DNA from: a virus
Virus record (IMG/VR): IMGVR_UViG_3300029787_000099
Span: 1 to 29,069 of that record
Strand: one strand, 5' to 3'
DNA: 29,069 nucleotides
Below are positions 1 through 8,810 of this stretch, piece by piece. The notes beneath the pieces are model-generated. The model was given only the letters and a program-made list of their open reading frames with translations. It was not told the DNA's origin and did not search any database. The translations under genes and the position numbers were made by a program. Every line of letters starts with the position of its first letter. Positions within the stretch are counted from its first letter, which is position 1.

Positions 1-912
1 AGAGGTATATCAAGTTTTAGTAATCCGTATGAAGACGCAGTAGTAAATAGGGCTATGCAAGACCTTGAAGAGCAAGGGGCAAAAGCAGATATTGCTGGTA
101 GAGCACAAGCTATAGGCTCTGGTGCTTTCGGCGGTAGTAGGGCTAGATTAGGTGCACAAGAAAGAGAAGAAGCTTTACGTAAAGCTCAGCTTGAAACTGC
201 AGCAGGTTTAAGGGCTAGAGGTTACGAGTCTTCAGCAGGTAGGGCACAACAAGCTTTTGAAAGTCAACAAGCCAGACAAGCACAACAAGCAGGTTTACTA
301 GGTAACTTAGCAGGTCAGCAAGCAAATATAGGTAGCCAGATGGGTACTTTAGGTTTAGGTCAACAAGGTGCACAACTTAATCAAGCTAACGCATTAGCTA
401 ATTTAGGTCAGCGTCAAGGTGCCATGGGTGCACAAATAGCTGGGTTAGGTCAAAACTTAGCAGGTACTATAGGTACTGCTGCTGGAGGTCTAGGTAGTTT
501 AGGCACAGGACTTAGTAACGTACTAGGCGGTACAGGTCAGCAATTAGCTAGTAGCGGTTTACAGGCTGGTCAGTTCGGTTCTAACGTAGGCGGTCAAATG
601 GCTGGGTTAGGTCAAGGGTTATCAGCTTTGCGTCAAGGTGACGTCAATAATATGATGAATATAGGCGGTATGCAACGTGGTCAAAATCAAGCTGGTTTAG
701 ACTTAGCATATCAAAACTTTGTAGGTCAATATAACTTACCTACTCAATTAATAGGTCAAACCGCAGGTATAGCACAAGGATTAGCTCCTACGTTAGGAGG
801 TACTACCTTAGCTTCAGGCTCAACTAGTGGCGGTAATAATAACATGATGAGTAACTTAGGTACAGCTATAGCGGGTTACGGCGTTTATAAAGATTTAACG
901 AGAACGACATAA
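1..912 (+). CDS. Partial Gln/Gly/Ala-rich virion-associated protein (5' end outside window)
   Basis: The reading frame is open from base 1, so the gene begins upstream; the first internal ATG is at 55. The visible part opens with a helical, charged stretch (NPYEDAV, then GAFGGSRAR and repeated ALRKAQLE-like heptads). A long Gly/Gln/Ala/Leu-rich region follows, with recurring GLGQ and NLGQ/NLAG motifs to about residue 260. There are no cysteines and no signal peptide. Proteins with this NPYEDAV...GAFGGSR opening are common in the virion module of marine podovirus-like phages, where they are annotated only as structural or hypothetical. The next gene starts two bases after the stop, so the two are co-translated. 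An internal virion or tail-associated role is inferred from position and composition only. Confidence 0.75.
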   Translation, partial: RGISSFSNPYEDAVVNRAMQDLEEQGAKADIAGRAQAIGSGAFGGSRARLGAQEREEALRKAQLETAAGLRARGYESSAGRAQQAFESQQARQAQQAGLLGNLAGQQANIGSQMGTLGLGQQGAQLNQANALANLGQRQGAMGAQIAGLGQNLAGTIGTAAGGLGSLGTGLSNVLGGTGQQLASSGLQAGQFGSNVGGQMAGLGQGLSALRQGDVNNMMNIGGMQRGQNQAGLDLAYQNFVGQYNLPTQLIGQTAGIAQGLAPTLGGTTLASGSTSGGNNNMMSNLGTAIAGYGVYKDLTRTT

Positions 913-913
913 T

Positions 914-3424
914 ATGATAAATCAACAAGACTTAATGGCTAATTTAGATAGATCTAGGACTATGAGTCAAGCTAAGACTATGCTTGATCAGAATATACCT
1001 ATTGAAGTTATATCTCAGCAACTTGGTTTAGACAGAAACACACTTAATAATTTATTGATGCAGAATCAATTGATGCCAGATACAGTGATGCAGCCTCAAG
1101 ACTATAGAAGTAGTTACGGTGAAACAGGAATAATGAATAATCCTATACAAGATAAAGATACTAAAAGTGTTATTGACGGCATAGTTTCAGGTAGTGATGA
1201 AAGTCAAGACATTATAGAATTTTTAGGTATTGATTTAGGTGCTGACTTAAATGAAGGTGAAGATACAACCCAAACCGTAGGTCAAGCTTTAAATTCTGGT
1301 AGCGTAGCTGGAGCTTTAAATAATCAAGATTCTTTTTTATCTTTCTTACAAAATTCTTCCTCTTTAGAAAATTTAGCTGACCCAGAAAAACTTGAAATTT
1401 ACAAACAAGCAGCAGCCAATATTATAGGTGAGCCAGATTATGACTCATTAATAACCCAACCCGATAAAGTTATGCCGTATTTAGCAGCAGGTTTATCATT
1501 AATTAAATCAGGTGAAGCTGATGAAGATTGGGGATCAGCATTAGGTAAAGCGTTTATAACTGGGTATGGTTCTAAAAAAGCAGAAGATAAAGCTTTTAAG
1601 AAAAGTAAACTAGCTTTAGAACTTGATAGAAATAATCAAATAAATAGTGTCGTTACTAACTTAGCCCTTACAGACGTCAAAGATAGAATAGCGTTTAATA
1701 ACGAGATGAAAAAGATAAAGTATAAAAATGATACTACTATGAAAAGATACGACATAATGGGTAGTGAAGGTTTTAAAGATAAAGAAACTAAATTTATGAG
1801 TAATACACAACGTGACCAGTATGAAAAATTATTTCCTGGCAGTATAAGGGAAGCTGAAGATTATCCGATTGAACCTTACACAGTTTACACAGACGATGGA
1901 TCGATAATGAATGTATTTATGGACCAAGATCAATTAAGGTGGTATCAAGAAAACGGATACGCTGGTCAATTACGAAAAGGTCATGAAGATAAAATGAATA
2001 CCGAGTTATACATGGTGTATGACGGAACTTTTGACGAAGATGGTACTTTTACTGGGGAAAAAATAGAAAAAAGTTTAACTAAATCAGATGCACAAAAAAT
2101 ACGTGATGAAACTGGTCAAAGAGTAGAAGGAATGCCCACGGGTGGAAATCAAGTTTATGTACGTAATAAAAATACTAATAAAACGCAAATGGTAAGTCAA
2201 GCAGAGCTTATGCGTAATAGTGCATTATACGATAAAATAAGTAGTTTTAGCGGTACGTTCACTTCTCCTGATGGCACAACTATGGAATTTGGTAACGGTA
2301 TAGATGGAAGCAGAGCTATAGAAAGGCAAGGCATAAAGCAGTTTGATTTTGTTAGAAATAAAATACAAGGTATTGACAGAGCAGTAGATAATTATTATGT
2401 ATCAGCTGATAATTTAGACGGTATAGTAAATGATTTTATTTCACAATACCCAGATCAAGCTAATATACCTTTTAATAACTTAGCTGGTAATTTTGCTGAT
2501 TTTGCTGAAGATATAGTGATTACGGTTGACGGGTTCAAAGATATATTTAGCTTACCTTCAGAAGATGGCGGATACTCGTTTAGAGTAGGAGCTAGTGAAA
2601 ATAACATTCAAGGGGTAGCAGCAGATTTTGAACAATATAGAACTAGTGTTATGGATAGTAAGGAATTTGAAGAATTTAAAAAAAGTCCTACAGCACAATT
2701 TTTAAAAGCTAATGGTATAACTGGTGCTAGGTTAGACGCAGCATTATTTGATTTAGCTATGTTAGGTGCAGGAGCTTATAATACAGAAAAAGGTCTTGAC
2801 CTTAGAGCTATATCAGATTTTGAAACTAAACAATTTATGCGATTACAAGGTGCTAACGCTAAAACTTTAAGTCAATTTAAAGCCATCACTCGTGATTTTA
2901 GAACTAAACTAGTTAATAGGAGTATAGGCGAACTTGAAAGAAGCACAGAAAGAGTAATGTTAGACGATATTAGAGATAGAGATAACAATTTATTAGAAGA
3001 TAAAATAGAACTTTTACAAACTACAGCAGATGGATATTTAGAAAAATTACAAAAAAGAAAAGAAGCTCTTGACAATAGTATTACCGAACCAGATATAGTG
3101 CCAGGAGCCAACGTATATACAAATGATACTAGTGTTGACCCAGACAATAAAAACGTTGTTCTTTTCCCTACTATCAATATAACTCCTGATAGTAATTTCG
3201 GGCAAAGGTTAGGTATTACTGAACCAATAAGCACAGAAACTAAACTTCAACTTAATGACGGTGAATTTAGTTACCGTGACATACTAAACAAATATTCTGC
3301 CTTAATAAGCGATCCCGCAAAACAACAAAGTTACTATCAATTATTACAAAAAGAATTAGAACCAACACAGTTTCAAATACTTAATATACATTTAATACAA
3401 GCAGGATTAATACAGAGACAATAA
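914..3424 (+). CDS. Large unknown protein of the virion module (836 aa)
   Basis: The start is the ATG one base after the previous stop, in the string TAATATG. I do not recognise the family. The N-terminal ~60 residues look like a small helical DNA-binding-type segment (MLDQNIPIEVISQQLGLD, then NTLNNLL), resembling a helix-turn-helix. A long acidic, Asn/Asp-rich soluble region follows, with helical C-terminal parts rich in Glu and Lys (residues ~670-730). No membrane segment or catalytic signature was seen. The size, the tandem position between low-complexity structural proteins and the one-base overlap with the next gene suggest a large virion protein such as an internal or ejected protein. 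That is inference. Confidence 0.7.
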   Translation: MINQQDLMANLDRSRTMSQAKTMLDQNIPIEVISQQLGLDRNTLNNLLMQNQLMPDTVMQPQDYRSSYGETGIMNNPIQDKDTKSVIDGIVSGSDESQDIIEFLGIDLGADLNEGEDTTQTVGQALNSGSVAGALNNQDSFLSFLQNSSSLENLADPEKLEIYKQAAANIIGEPDYDSLITQPDKVMPYLAAGLSLIKSGEADEDWGSALGKAFITGYGSKKAEDKAFKKSKLALELDRNNQINSVVTNLALTDVKDRIAFNNEMKKIKYKNDTTMKRYDIMGSEGFKDKETKFMSNTQRDQYEKLFPGSIREAEDYPIEPYTVYTDDGSIMNVFMDQDQLRWYQENGYAGQLRKGHEDKMNTELYMVYDGTFDEDGTFTGEKIEKSLTKSDAQKIRDETGQRVEGMPTGGNQVYVRNKNTNKTQMVSQAELMRNSALYDKISSFSGTFTSPDGTTMEFGNGIDGSRAIERQGIKQFDFVRNKIQGIDRAVDNYYVSADNLDGIVNDFISQYPDQANIPFNNLAGNFADFAEDIVITVDGFKDIFSLPSEDGGYSFRVGASENNIQGVAADFEQYRTSVMDSKEFEEFKKSPTAQFLKANGITGARLDAALFDLAMLGAGAYNTEKGLDLRAISDFETKQFMRLQGANAKTLSQFKAITRDFRTKLVNRSIGELERSTERVMLDDIRDRDNNLLEDKIELLQTTADGYLEKLQKRKEALDNSITEPDIVPGANVYTNDTSVDPDNKNVVLFPTINITPDSNFGQRLGITEPISTETKLQLNDGEFSYRDILNKYSALISDPAKQQSYYQLLQKELEPTQFQILNIHLIQAGLIQRQ

Positions 3425-5637
3425 TGGCACAAAACGACGTTATAGATATAGACGAAATTATTGATCAAAATATAGATTATAGTCAACCTATACCTACTAT
3501 GACACAACCTATTCCTCCAGCGGTGATAGATCAAGTTTACCCTAGCGGTCAAGAAACTCCAGGACAATTATTTCCTAATGATTTTAAAAACTATATTTTA
3601 GATAAAACTAATATTGACTCTGGTATACTTGATACTTTACTAGGTAGACCGTATAGTTTTAGAGACAGGTTTTTAAATCTTAACCCTGTTGACGCCCTAA
3701 GAGATATTGGTAGAGCTGCACTCCCTGGAAAACAACCTTTAGATAGAGAAACACAGCAACCTTTTGGGTTAAATTTTACGGAGTTATTTAATCCTACTGA
3801 CCCCGCTACTAAAAGGGCTGAAGATTTAGGTATAGAAACAGACAAAGGTGCTCCTTTTCAAGTTCAAAAAGACGCTAGTTATTTACCACCCGATAATTAT
3901 GAAAGAGGTATAAAAGCTTTACTAAGGGAAGCATATCCAGGTGTGTCTCTTGAAGCTTTTGAACTTGCTAAAGAACCTAATACTAATAGAATAGTATATA
4001 AAGATCCACAATCAGGTGAAAAACAATTTGTCAGTCCTCCTGGGATAGACTATGCTGACGTTAGAGCTATAATGGAACCTTTAATGCTAGAAATTGGTGC
4101 GGGTTTCGGTGGTTTTAAGGTCGGCACTACAGTAGGTGTACCAGTAGCAGCAGGGATAGGTGGAGCAGGAGGGTTACTTACCACAGCACAAATTACAGAC
4201 AGTGACTTTTGGCAACCTATAGGTGCAGCAGCAGGTGCTACGGCAGGTGCAGTATCAGCGCCAATTACTTTTACCGTTATGGGTGAGACCATGGCACATT
4301 TTTTATGGCGATATAGCAATTTAAAAGGCATGAAAGATAGAGGTATACTTGATGAAACTTATGACTCTGCAAAAATTATGAAAACTGCTATAGACGATAG
4401 TAAAATGGTCGCTGCTTATAGTGCTGGTGGTAACGCAGCATTCTTAGGAGTAGCTAAATTTTTAGGTCGTAACCCAGCGGGTGTGCTCGGTATTGACCAA
4501 GATGAATTTATAAACGCTTTTGATGAAGTGCAAAAAAGAATTGAAGCAGGCGGTCCAGAAGCAACAGTTCTTGCTAATTTAAGTACACCTCAAGTATTGG
4601 CTGCTGCAGATGAAGGGCTACCTAAACGTATTGAGGCAGGACAACGTGAAATACAAAAATCTATTGAAAAAAGACCTGATGTTGAACGTAGGTTTGTTGA
4701 ACAACAACAAGATATAGATTTAGGGTATGAAAAAGTATTTGATGATTTAGGTATTGATACCGTAGTTTTCCGTGACCAAGATATGGCTAACGTTAAAAGA
4801 GATTTTGGTAGAAACGTTGGGGGGTATTTTGACCCCGAAAATATAAAACCACAGACAGGCAAAAAAGTAGTACCTACCGACAGAAAAGCTGTAGCTAATA
4901 AAGTACAAAACCTTGCTAGAGGTGCCGACCCTGAAGGCATATTTGACGAAATATGGACCGCAGGTAAAATAACTAAAGTAGATACGTTTTTAGATATGAT
5001 GCCTGCTTCTGCACAAAATGATTTTAAAAATTTAATTTATAGAGATTTTTTAGAAAAAACTAAACCTATTGATGGAGCTTTTGACCCTACTGCTGTATCA
5101 AAATATTTAGTACAACACGGAGACCAACTTAAATCGGTTTACGGAGAAGAGTTTGTCAATGGTTTGAGAACATATAATAAACTTGCTAAAGACGTTACTA
5201 AAATAGCTAATGTTTTAGAAATACCAGACGCAGAATTAGCTAAAATGGTCAATGTTTTTGCTAGAGCTTATCTAGGTATATTTACTAGACCAGGAAGGCT
5301 TATAACCGCAGCAACTAGATCTACTGAAAGATTTAGAAGAGCTTCGTTTGAGGAAATGTTACTTTACCCAGATGAGTTAGCTAAACGTCTTAAAACTAAA
5401 CAGTTTTTTGAAACTGATGAAGGACGTAGATTCTTTGTAGGGGCTAGGGCATTAGCCAGAGCTTACGAAAAAACAGACGGTGACTTAGCTGATTTAGAAA
5501 AAGGTACAGAAACAGAGTTAGACACACAACAACAAATAGCGGGTGATGATATACTTAGTTTATATAACATAGAAGATTTAGAAATGAAAAAAGGTGGTAA
5601 CCCTTTAATAGAATTAAAATACGGCATGGGTGATTAA
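3424..5637 (+). CDS. Large virion/ejection-type protein with Gly-Ala hydrophobic stretch (737 aa)
   Basis: It starts at the ATG of a TAATG overlap with the previous stop. The N-terminal third is proline-rich and soluble. Residues ~219-290 form a Gly/Ala/Val-rich, weakly hydrophobic block (GAGFGGFKVG, VPVAAGIGGAGGLL, GAAAGATAGAVSAP). Such a block could insert into or cross a membrane. The C-terminal half is helical and charged (AAADEGLPKRIEAG, EKRPDVERRFVEQQQD). Large phage proteins with one such block inside a soluble helical protein are typical of DNA-ejection (internal virion) proteins, but no family was recognised. It belongs to the same tightly packed unit as the two genes before it. Confidence 0.68.
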   Translation: MAQNDVIDIDEIIDQNIDYSQPIPTMTQPIPPAVIDQVYPSGQETPGQLFPNDFKNYILDKTNIDSGILDTLLGRPYSFRDRFLNLNPVDALRDIGRAALPGKQPLDRETQQPFGLNFTELFNPTDPATKRAEDLGIETDKGAPFQVQKDASYLPPDNYERGIKALLREAYPGVSLEAFELAKEPNTNRIVYKDPQSGEKQFVSPPGIDYADVRAIMEPLMLEIGAGFGGFKVGTTVGVPVAAGIGGAGGLLTTAQITDSDFWQPIGAAAGATAGAVSAPITFTVMGETMAHFLWRYSNLKGMKDRGILDETYDSAKIMKTAIDDSKMVAAYSAGGNAAFLGVAKFLGRNPAGVLGIDQDEFINAFDEVQKRIEAGGPEATVLANLSTPQVLAAADEGLPKRIEAGQREIQKSIEKRPDVERRFVEQQQDIDLGYEKVFDDLGIDTVVFRDQDMANVKRDFGRNVGGYFDPENIKPQTGKKVVPTDRKAVANKVQNLARGADPEGIFDEIWTAGKITKVDTFLDMMPASAQNDFKNLIYRDFLEKTKPIDGAFDPTAVSKYLVQHGDQLKSVYGEEFVNGLRTYNKLAKDVTKIANVLEIPDAELAKMVNVFARAYLGIFTRPGRLITAATRSTERFRRASFEEMLLYPDELAKRLKTKQFFETDEGRRFFVGARALARAYEKTDGDLADLEKGTETELDTQQQIAGDDILSLYNIEDLEMKKGGNPLIELKYGMGD

Positions 5638-5638
5638 T

Positions 5639-6724
5639 ATGAGTTTTTTGAAAAAGATAGCAGAAATAGCAAGAAAACAAAATGATGAAATGTCTATAGG
5701 TGGTATAGGCGGTGATGACGGGGCTAGTGGTCCAAGAGAAGATATAAGACCTTTAGAACCACCGTTTAGAATACCTCCTCCTGTAAGAGACAATAGAATA
5801 ATGTCTGATCAAGGTATCGGCGGGTATTTAAATCCTAATCAAATAAACCAGTTTGTTAACCCACCTAGTCCCAATAATGCAGCTGGTCAAAGGAACATGG
5901 CTGACTTACTACAGCAACAAGCAGATACTTTCGGTGGAATGCTTACGTATGCTCCGCCCCCTAATGATGAAACACCTCCCAGTGATGATAATACTGGTGG
6001 CGGTGGTAATACTGGTGGCGGTGGAAGTGGTGGCGGTGGAACTGGTGGCGGTGGAACTGGTGGCGGTACAGATGACGAAGTCCGTCGAGATATACTTGAT
6101 GAAATAAGAAGGAGAAGAGACAGACTCCCACCTTTTGATATTCCTATGGTTCCCCCTAGAGATTTACCACCCTTTGATATTCCAGGGTTACCTCCTATGG
6201 TTCCTCCTATAGATTTACCACTCGACAGAGACTTAATTGATTACGGTTATGGTCCAGGAATAATGCCCCCTTTACCACCTTTTGATATTTCAGGTATAGG
6301 TAGTTTACCTGTAGCTCCACCTATGAGAGATGTGCCCCCTGTAGTACCGCCTAGAGATATACCGCCACCAAGACCACCTTTTGTTCCTCCTAGAGATGAG
6401 CAAATATTTGTACCGCCTAGAAATATTACTGATATAGATATGCCACGTATAGATGATATGGTAAATGTACCCCCGCCTATGGCTCCTCCTATAGCACCAC
6501 CCATAACTTTACCTAGAGGTAATGATGGTATAGGCTCAATATCAATAGATGATTTACCTAGATACGATGAACGAGTGACTTTACCTAGTGTTGATTTTTT
6601 AACGGGTGGTTTACCTAGTGTAAATTTACCACGTTCATTACCTGTGCCCCGTATGCCTAGTGGTATGGAAACTTTAGTTTCACCAGAAATATTAATGGGT
6701 CGTGGTAGAGGCAGATTACGTTAA
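5639..6724 (+). CDS. Proline-rich protein with glycine-repeat linker
   Basis: I prefer the ATG at 5639, directly after the previous stop (TAATATG); an in-frame GTG at 5630 would add three residues. After a short basic/helical N-terminus (MSFLKKIAEIARKQ) comes a ~30-residue Gly-rich linker (GGGGTGGG-type units). The rest is dominated by Pro-rich repeats such as PPFDIP, VPPRDLP, PPIDLPL, VPPRDIP and APPIAPP. It ends RGRGRLR. There are no cysteines, no catalytic motif and no fold prediction. It could be an extended, polyproline-II virion decoration or a tail/ejection component. It closes the rightward virion module, and its last 9 bases overlap the end of the opposing helicase gene. Confidence 0.65.
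   Translation: MSFLKKIAEIARKQNDEMSIGGIGGDDGASGPREDIRPLEPPFRIPPPVRDNRIMSDQGIGGYLNPNQINQFVNPPSPNNAAGQRNMADLLQQQADTFGGMLTYAPPPNDETPPSDDNTGGGGNTGGGGSGGGGTGGGGTGGGTDDEVRRDILDEIRRRRDRLPPFDIPMVPPRDLPPFDIPGLPPMVPPIDLPLDRDLIDYGYGPGIMPPLPPFDISGIGSLPVAPPMRDVPPVVPPRDIPPPRPPFVPPRDEQIFVPPRNITDIDMPRIDDMVNVPPPMAPPIAPPITLPRGNDGIGSISIDDLPRYDERVTLPSVDFLTGGLPSVNLPRSLPVPRMPSGMETLVSPEILMGRGRGRLR
5993..6067 (+). repeat. GC-richer tandem repeat, ~15-bp unit encoding Gly-rich linker
   Basis: About five imperfect copies of a unit beginning ACTGGTGGCGGTGG encode the glycine linker of the proline-rich protein. The run is far richer in G than the surrounding sequence. A repeat like this can change copy number by slippage, so linker length may vary between relatives. 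Confidence 0.8.
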
Positions 6725-8161
6725 CCAATCTTTAAGGCTATCCTCACCTAATATAGTACTAGCTATAGATTGTTTTTTACGTAAAGCTTTTACTATTTTT
6801 TCATCAACGGTACGTTCACAAACTATATCAATATAAGTTACTTTATTAGTTTGACCTATACGGTGGGCTCTATCTTCTGATTGTAAACGTTTTTCAAGGT
6901 CGTAATTATTACTAAAATATATAACCGTACTAGCAGCAGTCAAAGTTATACCGTAGCCACCCGTTTGAGTATTACCTACAAAAAATCTCATAGGGCTACT
7001 AGGGTTTTGAAACTCATTTATAACAAATTCTCTACGTTCTTGTTTAACATCCCCATAGTAAGTACCCACAGATTCTTCACCGTAAGTATCAATCAATAGT
7101 TTTTCTATTCTTTTTATGTCGTGTCGGTAGTTAGCCCAAATGATCACTTTACCGTCAGTTTCCTCTAAAATAGAGGATAATTCTGATACTCTATTATTAG
7201 TTAACTCGGTAATACTACCGTCATCCGTCCCTATGAATCCGCATGAAATTTGATGTAACCGTATTATCTGAGTCATGATATGATTTATAGTTACTAGCTT
7301 ATTATTTGCTAACTGCGTAGCAGCAAAGTTCTGTAATTCTTTATACGCTTTAGTTTGTTCAGGTGTCATTTGTATTTCACGGCGTATATAAATCTTTTCT
7401 GGTAAATCTAAACAATCTTTTTTCAAAACTCTGTGGCTAAACTTACCTAACGTTTCATTTAACTCATCTAAATTTTTATAACCAGTAACAAACTTAAAAG
7501 TTCTACCTTGACCAGTCATTTCTTTCATGTCTGCATACCTAGCACGGAATGCGTAGTAACTGCTAAAACCTAATAAACCTGGATCTAAAAACATACACTG
7601 ACTATATAAGTCAAGTGGGCTTTTAGTTATAGGAGAGCCAGTTAGTATCCTTCTATAGTGTGCATACTTACCTAACCTTACACAATTTATAGTACGTTTA
7701 GCTGAAGGGTTTTTAATAGTTGTACTTTCATCTATTACGAACATAGTTTTATTAGCCTGTATAAATTTATTTGCATACTGGCAACCTTTTTTAGTACTAA
7801 AAGCTTCTATGTTCATTACTAGTATTTTTAATTTATTGTCATACTTAAATAATGAATCTAATTCTTTTAGTAATTTTTTAGTATGGCTACTGCTCCACTT
7901 TACTATATCTAGTTCTATGTCGTCTGGTATGTGCGTTTGTAATTCTTTATTTACCCATGTACTATAAACACCTTTAGGTGCTACAATAAGTATATTGTTT
8001 AACTTACCTTGACTATAGAGGTGTACAAAGTTATCTATTATTACTTTTGATTTACCACAACCCATCTCCATAAATAGAGCATACTGTTTTCTATCACAAG
8101 ATTCAGTAAGAGCTTCTAGTTGATGGTCATAGGGTTTGGTTTTAAAATTATACTTATCCAT
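6716..8161 (-). CDS. SNF2/DEAD-like superfamily 2 helicase (481 aa)
   Basis: ATP-driven DNA translocase or helicase of the SNF2-like branch of SF2, expected to act on phage DNA in replication or recombination. The motifs appear in order: YDHQ near the N-terminus (11-14), motif I MGCGKS (33-38), DEST motif II (144-147), LTGSP motif III (173-177) and QSEDRAHRIGQ motif VI (427-437). The last is the SNF2 hallmark. The length fits the small phage versions that lack extra domains. It is the only minus-strand gene in the window. It faces away from the replication module across a ~340-base control region, and its 3' end runs into the virion module with a 9-base convergent overlap. GAGACGAG just before the ATG is a weak ribosome site. 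Confidence 0.93.
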   Translation of the reverse strand: MDKYNFKTKPYDHQLEALTESCDRKQYALFMEMGCGKSKVIIDNFVHLYSQGKLNNILIVAPKGVYSTWVNKELQTHIPDDIELDIVKWSSSHTKKLLKELDSLFKYDNKLKILVMNIEAFSTKKGCQYANKFIQANKTMFVIDESTTIKNPSAKRTINCVRLGKYAHYRRILTGSPITKSPLDLYSQCMFLDPGLLGFSSYYAFRARYADMKEMTGQGRTFKFVTGYKNLDELNETLGKFSHRVLKKDCLDLPEKIYIRREIQMTPEQTKAYKELQNFAATQLANNKLVTINHIMTQIIRLHQISCGFIGTDDGSITELTNNRVSELSSILEETDGKVIIWANYRHDIKRIEKLLIDTYGEESVGTYYGDVKQERREFVINEFQNPSSPMRFFVGNTQTGGYGITLTAASTVIYFSNNYDLEKRLQSEDRAHRIGQTNKVTYIDIVCERTVDEKIVKALRKKQSIASTILGEDSLKDWLT

Positions 8162-8175
8162 ATCTCGTCTCTTAT

Positions 8176-8204
8176 ATAGTATTATAGTAAACTAGGTCAG
8201 TAAA
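8176..8204 (-). promoter_or_regulatory. Candidate leftward promoter for the SNF2 helicase
   Basis: Read on the minus strand, TTTACT (8204-8199) is followed after 17 bases by TACTAT (8181-8176). A perfect TATAAT (8186-8181) overlaps the spacer end but has no good -35 at 17 bases. The TTTACT -35 matches the signature of the rightward promoters. Weak to moderate support. Confidence 0.4.
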
Positions 8205-8255
8205 AATAAAAAGGATATTGCACGTTTTAGCTTAATAGCGTCACAATAGGTTTTG

Positions 8256-8315
8256 CTAATAGCCCTATGACTCTATCTGCTACAACGTTTTTTCATAACC
8301 CTATTAGCCCTATTA
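8256..8315. repeat. Iteron-like short direct repeats (CTAWTAGCCCTAT)
   Basis: CTAATAGCCCTAT at 8256-8268 and CTATTAGCCCTAT at 8301-8313 differ at one base. CCCTATTA occurs twice in tandem (8299-8306, 8308-8315). The reverse complement TAATAGG recurs at 8372-8378. Repeats at this spacing beside replication genes may bind an initiator or regulator; function is inferred. Confidence 0.6.
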
Positions 8316-8344
8316 CCTTTTTTAAGTTTTTTACTTGACTTTGC

Positions 8345-8372
8345 TTTACTTATTTTATTTTCCCTTTATAGT
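8345..8372 (+). promoter_or_regulatory. Candidate rightward promoter of the replication module
   Basis: TTTACT (8345-8350), a 16-base spacer and TATAGT (8367-8372). A second TTTACTT lies 15 bases upstream (8330-8336). The element matches the TTTACY-(16-17)-TATANT signature repeated elsewhere in the window. It would drive the gene at 8499 and those downstream. Confidence 0.6.
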
Positions 8373-8374
8373 AA

Positions 8375-8409
8375 TAGGTAATTAAATTTAGCCGTTTAAT
8401 TATTACCTA
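8375..8409. promoter_or_regulatory. Imperfect inverted repeat just downstream of the promoter
   Basis: TAGGTAAT (8375-8382) pairs with ATTACCTA (8402-8409). The inner TAAA/TTTA pairs continue the arms around an asymmetric bulge and a GCC-containing centre. It covers the expected transcription start region, so it could be an operator or a 5'-leader hairpin. There is no T-run after it, so it is not a classical terminator. Confidence 0.55.
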
Positions 8410-8498
8410 AAAACTATATTGTCATAGGTATGGTTTTTTGAGTGAGGGGTTTCCTAGCGGTGCTCCTCACTATTTTAAAAAAAGATAAAAGAGACAAG

Positions 8499-8810
8499 AT
8501 GAGTGTATATGTAGTAGAAAAGCCAAGCGATAATAAAAATATTTCTTCGGCTTTAGATTATGGTAGTTTTGAATTTATATTAGATAGCCGTTCTAATATG
8601 ATGTACAGTCCAGTACCTACCGTTAATAGAATACGTAAAAAACTAGAAACTTTTAACAATGATGATTACCTATTATTAATAGGTGACCCCGTTGCTATTG
8701 GTGTTTGTATGCATTATGCTTTACTTTCAAATACAGGTAAGGCTAAATTACTAAAGTGGGATAACCGCGATTATAAATACAATATCATAGAGGTAGATAT
8801 AAATGTTTGA
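8499..8810 (+). CDS. Small conserved phage protein, function unknown (103 aa)
   Basis: I chose the ATG at 8499. It is preceded by an AAAGAGACAAG purine run and begins a sensible protein (MSVYVVEKPSD). The longer frame from a GTG at 8442 would encode a leader made from the GTGAGG/CCTCAC hairpin. The protein contains LLLIGDPVAIGVCMHYAL, a hydrophobic strand/helix pattern, then KLLKWDNRDYKYN. Similar short proteins lie at the head of the replication module in related marine phages without known function. It overlaps the next gene by 8 bases (translational coupling), so it probably opens the early replication operon. Confidence 0.75.
   Translation: MSVYVVEKPSDNKNISSALDYGSFEFILDSRSNMMYSPVPTVNRIRKKLETFNNDDYLLLIGDPVAIGVCMHYALLSNTGKAKLLKWDNRDYKYNIIEVDINV

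Larger units (their letters stand above)
8162..8498. other. Divergent control region (candidate promoters, repeats, possible origin)
   Basis: This is a non-coding, AT-rich gap of about 340 bases between the leftward helicase and the rightward replication genes. It holds short direct repeats (8256-8315), an imperfect inverted repeat (8375-8409), a rightward promoter candidate (8345-8372), a leftward one (8176-8204) and a GTGAGG/CCTCAC hairpin at 8442-8470. Position, AT richness and iteron-like repeats make it a candidate for a replication origin and/or early control region. No DnaA-box set was identified. Confidence 0.55.

Noticed and set aside
4050-4331. Minus-strand ORF rich in Ala/Pro
   Set aside because: Antisense shadow of the Gly/Ala block in the 737-aa protein.
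5853-6107. 84-aa forward ORF in another frame
   Set aside because: It is a frame-shifted reading of the Gly-repeat/Pro-rich gene, and its Val/Ala repeats come from the 15-bp DNA repeat.
6247-6504. 85-aa minus-strand Gly/Ile-rich ORF
   Set aside because: Antisense of the proline-rich repeats (CCN codons read as GGN); no ribosome site or independent support.
8335-8363. TTGACT at 8335 as the -35 of the rightward promoter
   Set aside because: The base composition 17 positions on is TTTTCC, and the distance to TATAGT is 26 bases; TTTACT at 8345 fits better.
8442-8498. GTG-start N-terminal extension of the 103-aa protein
   Set aside because: The added residues come from a hairpin-forming leader; the ATG at 8499 has a purine-rich ribosome site.
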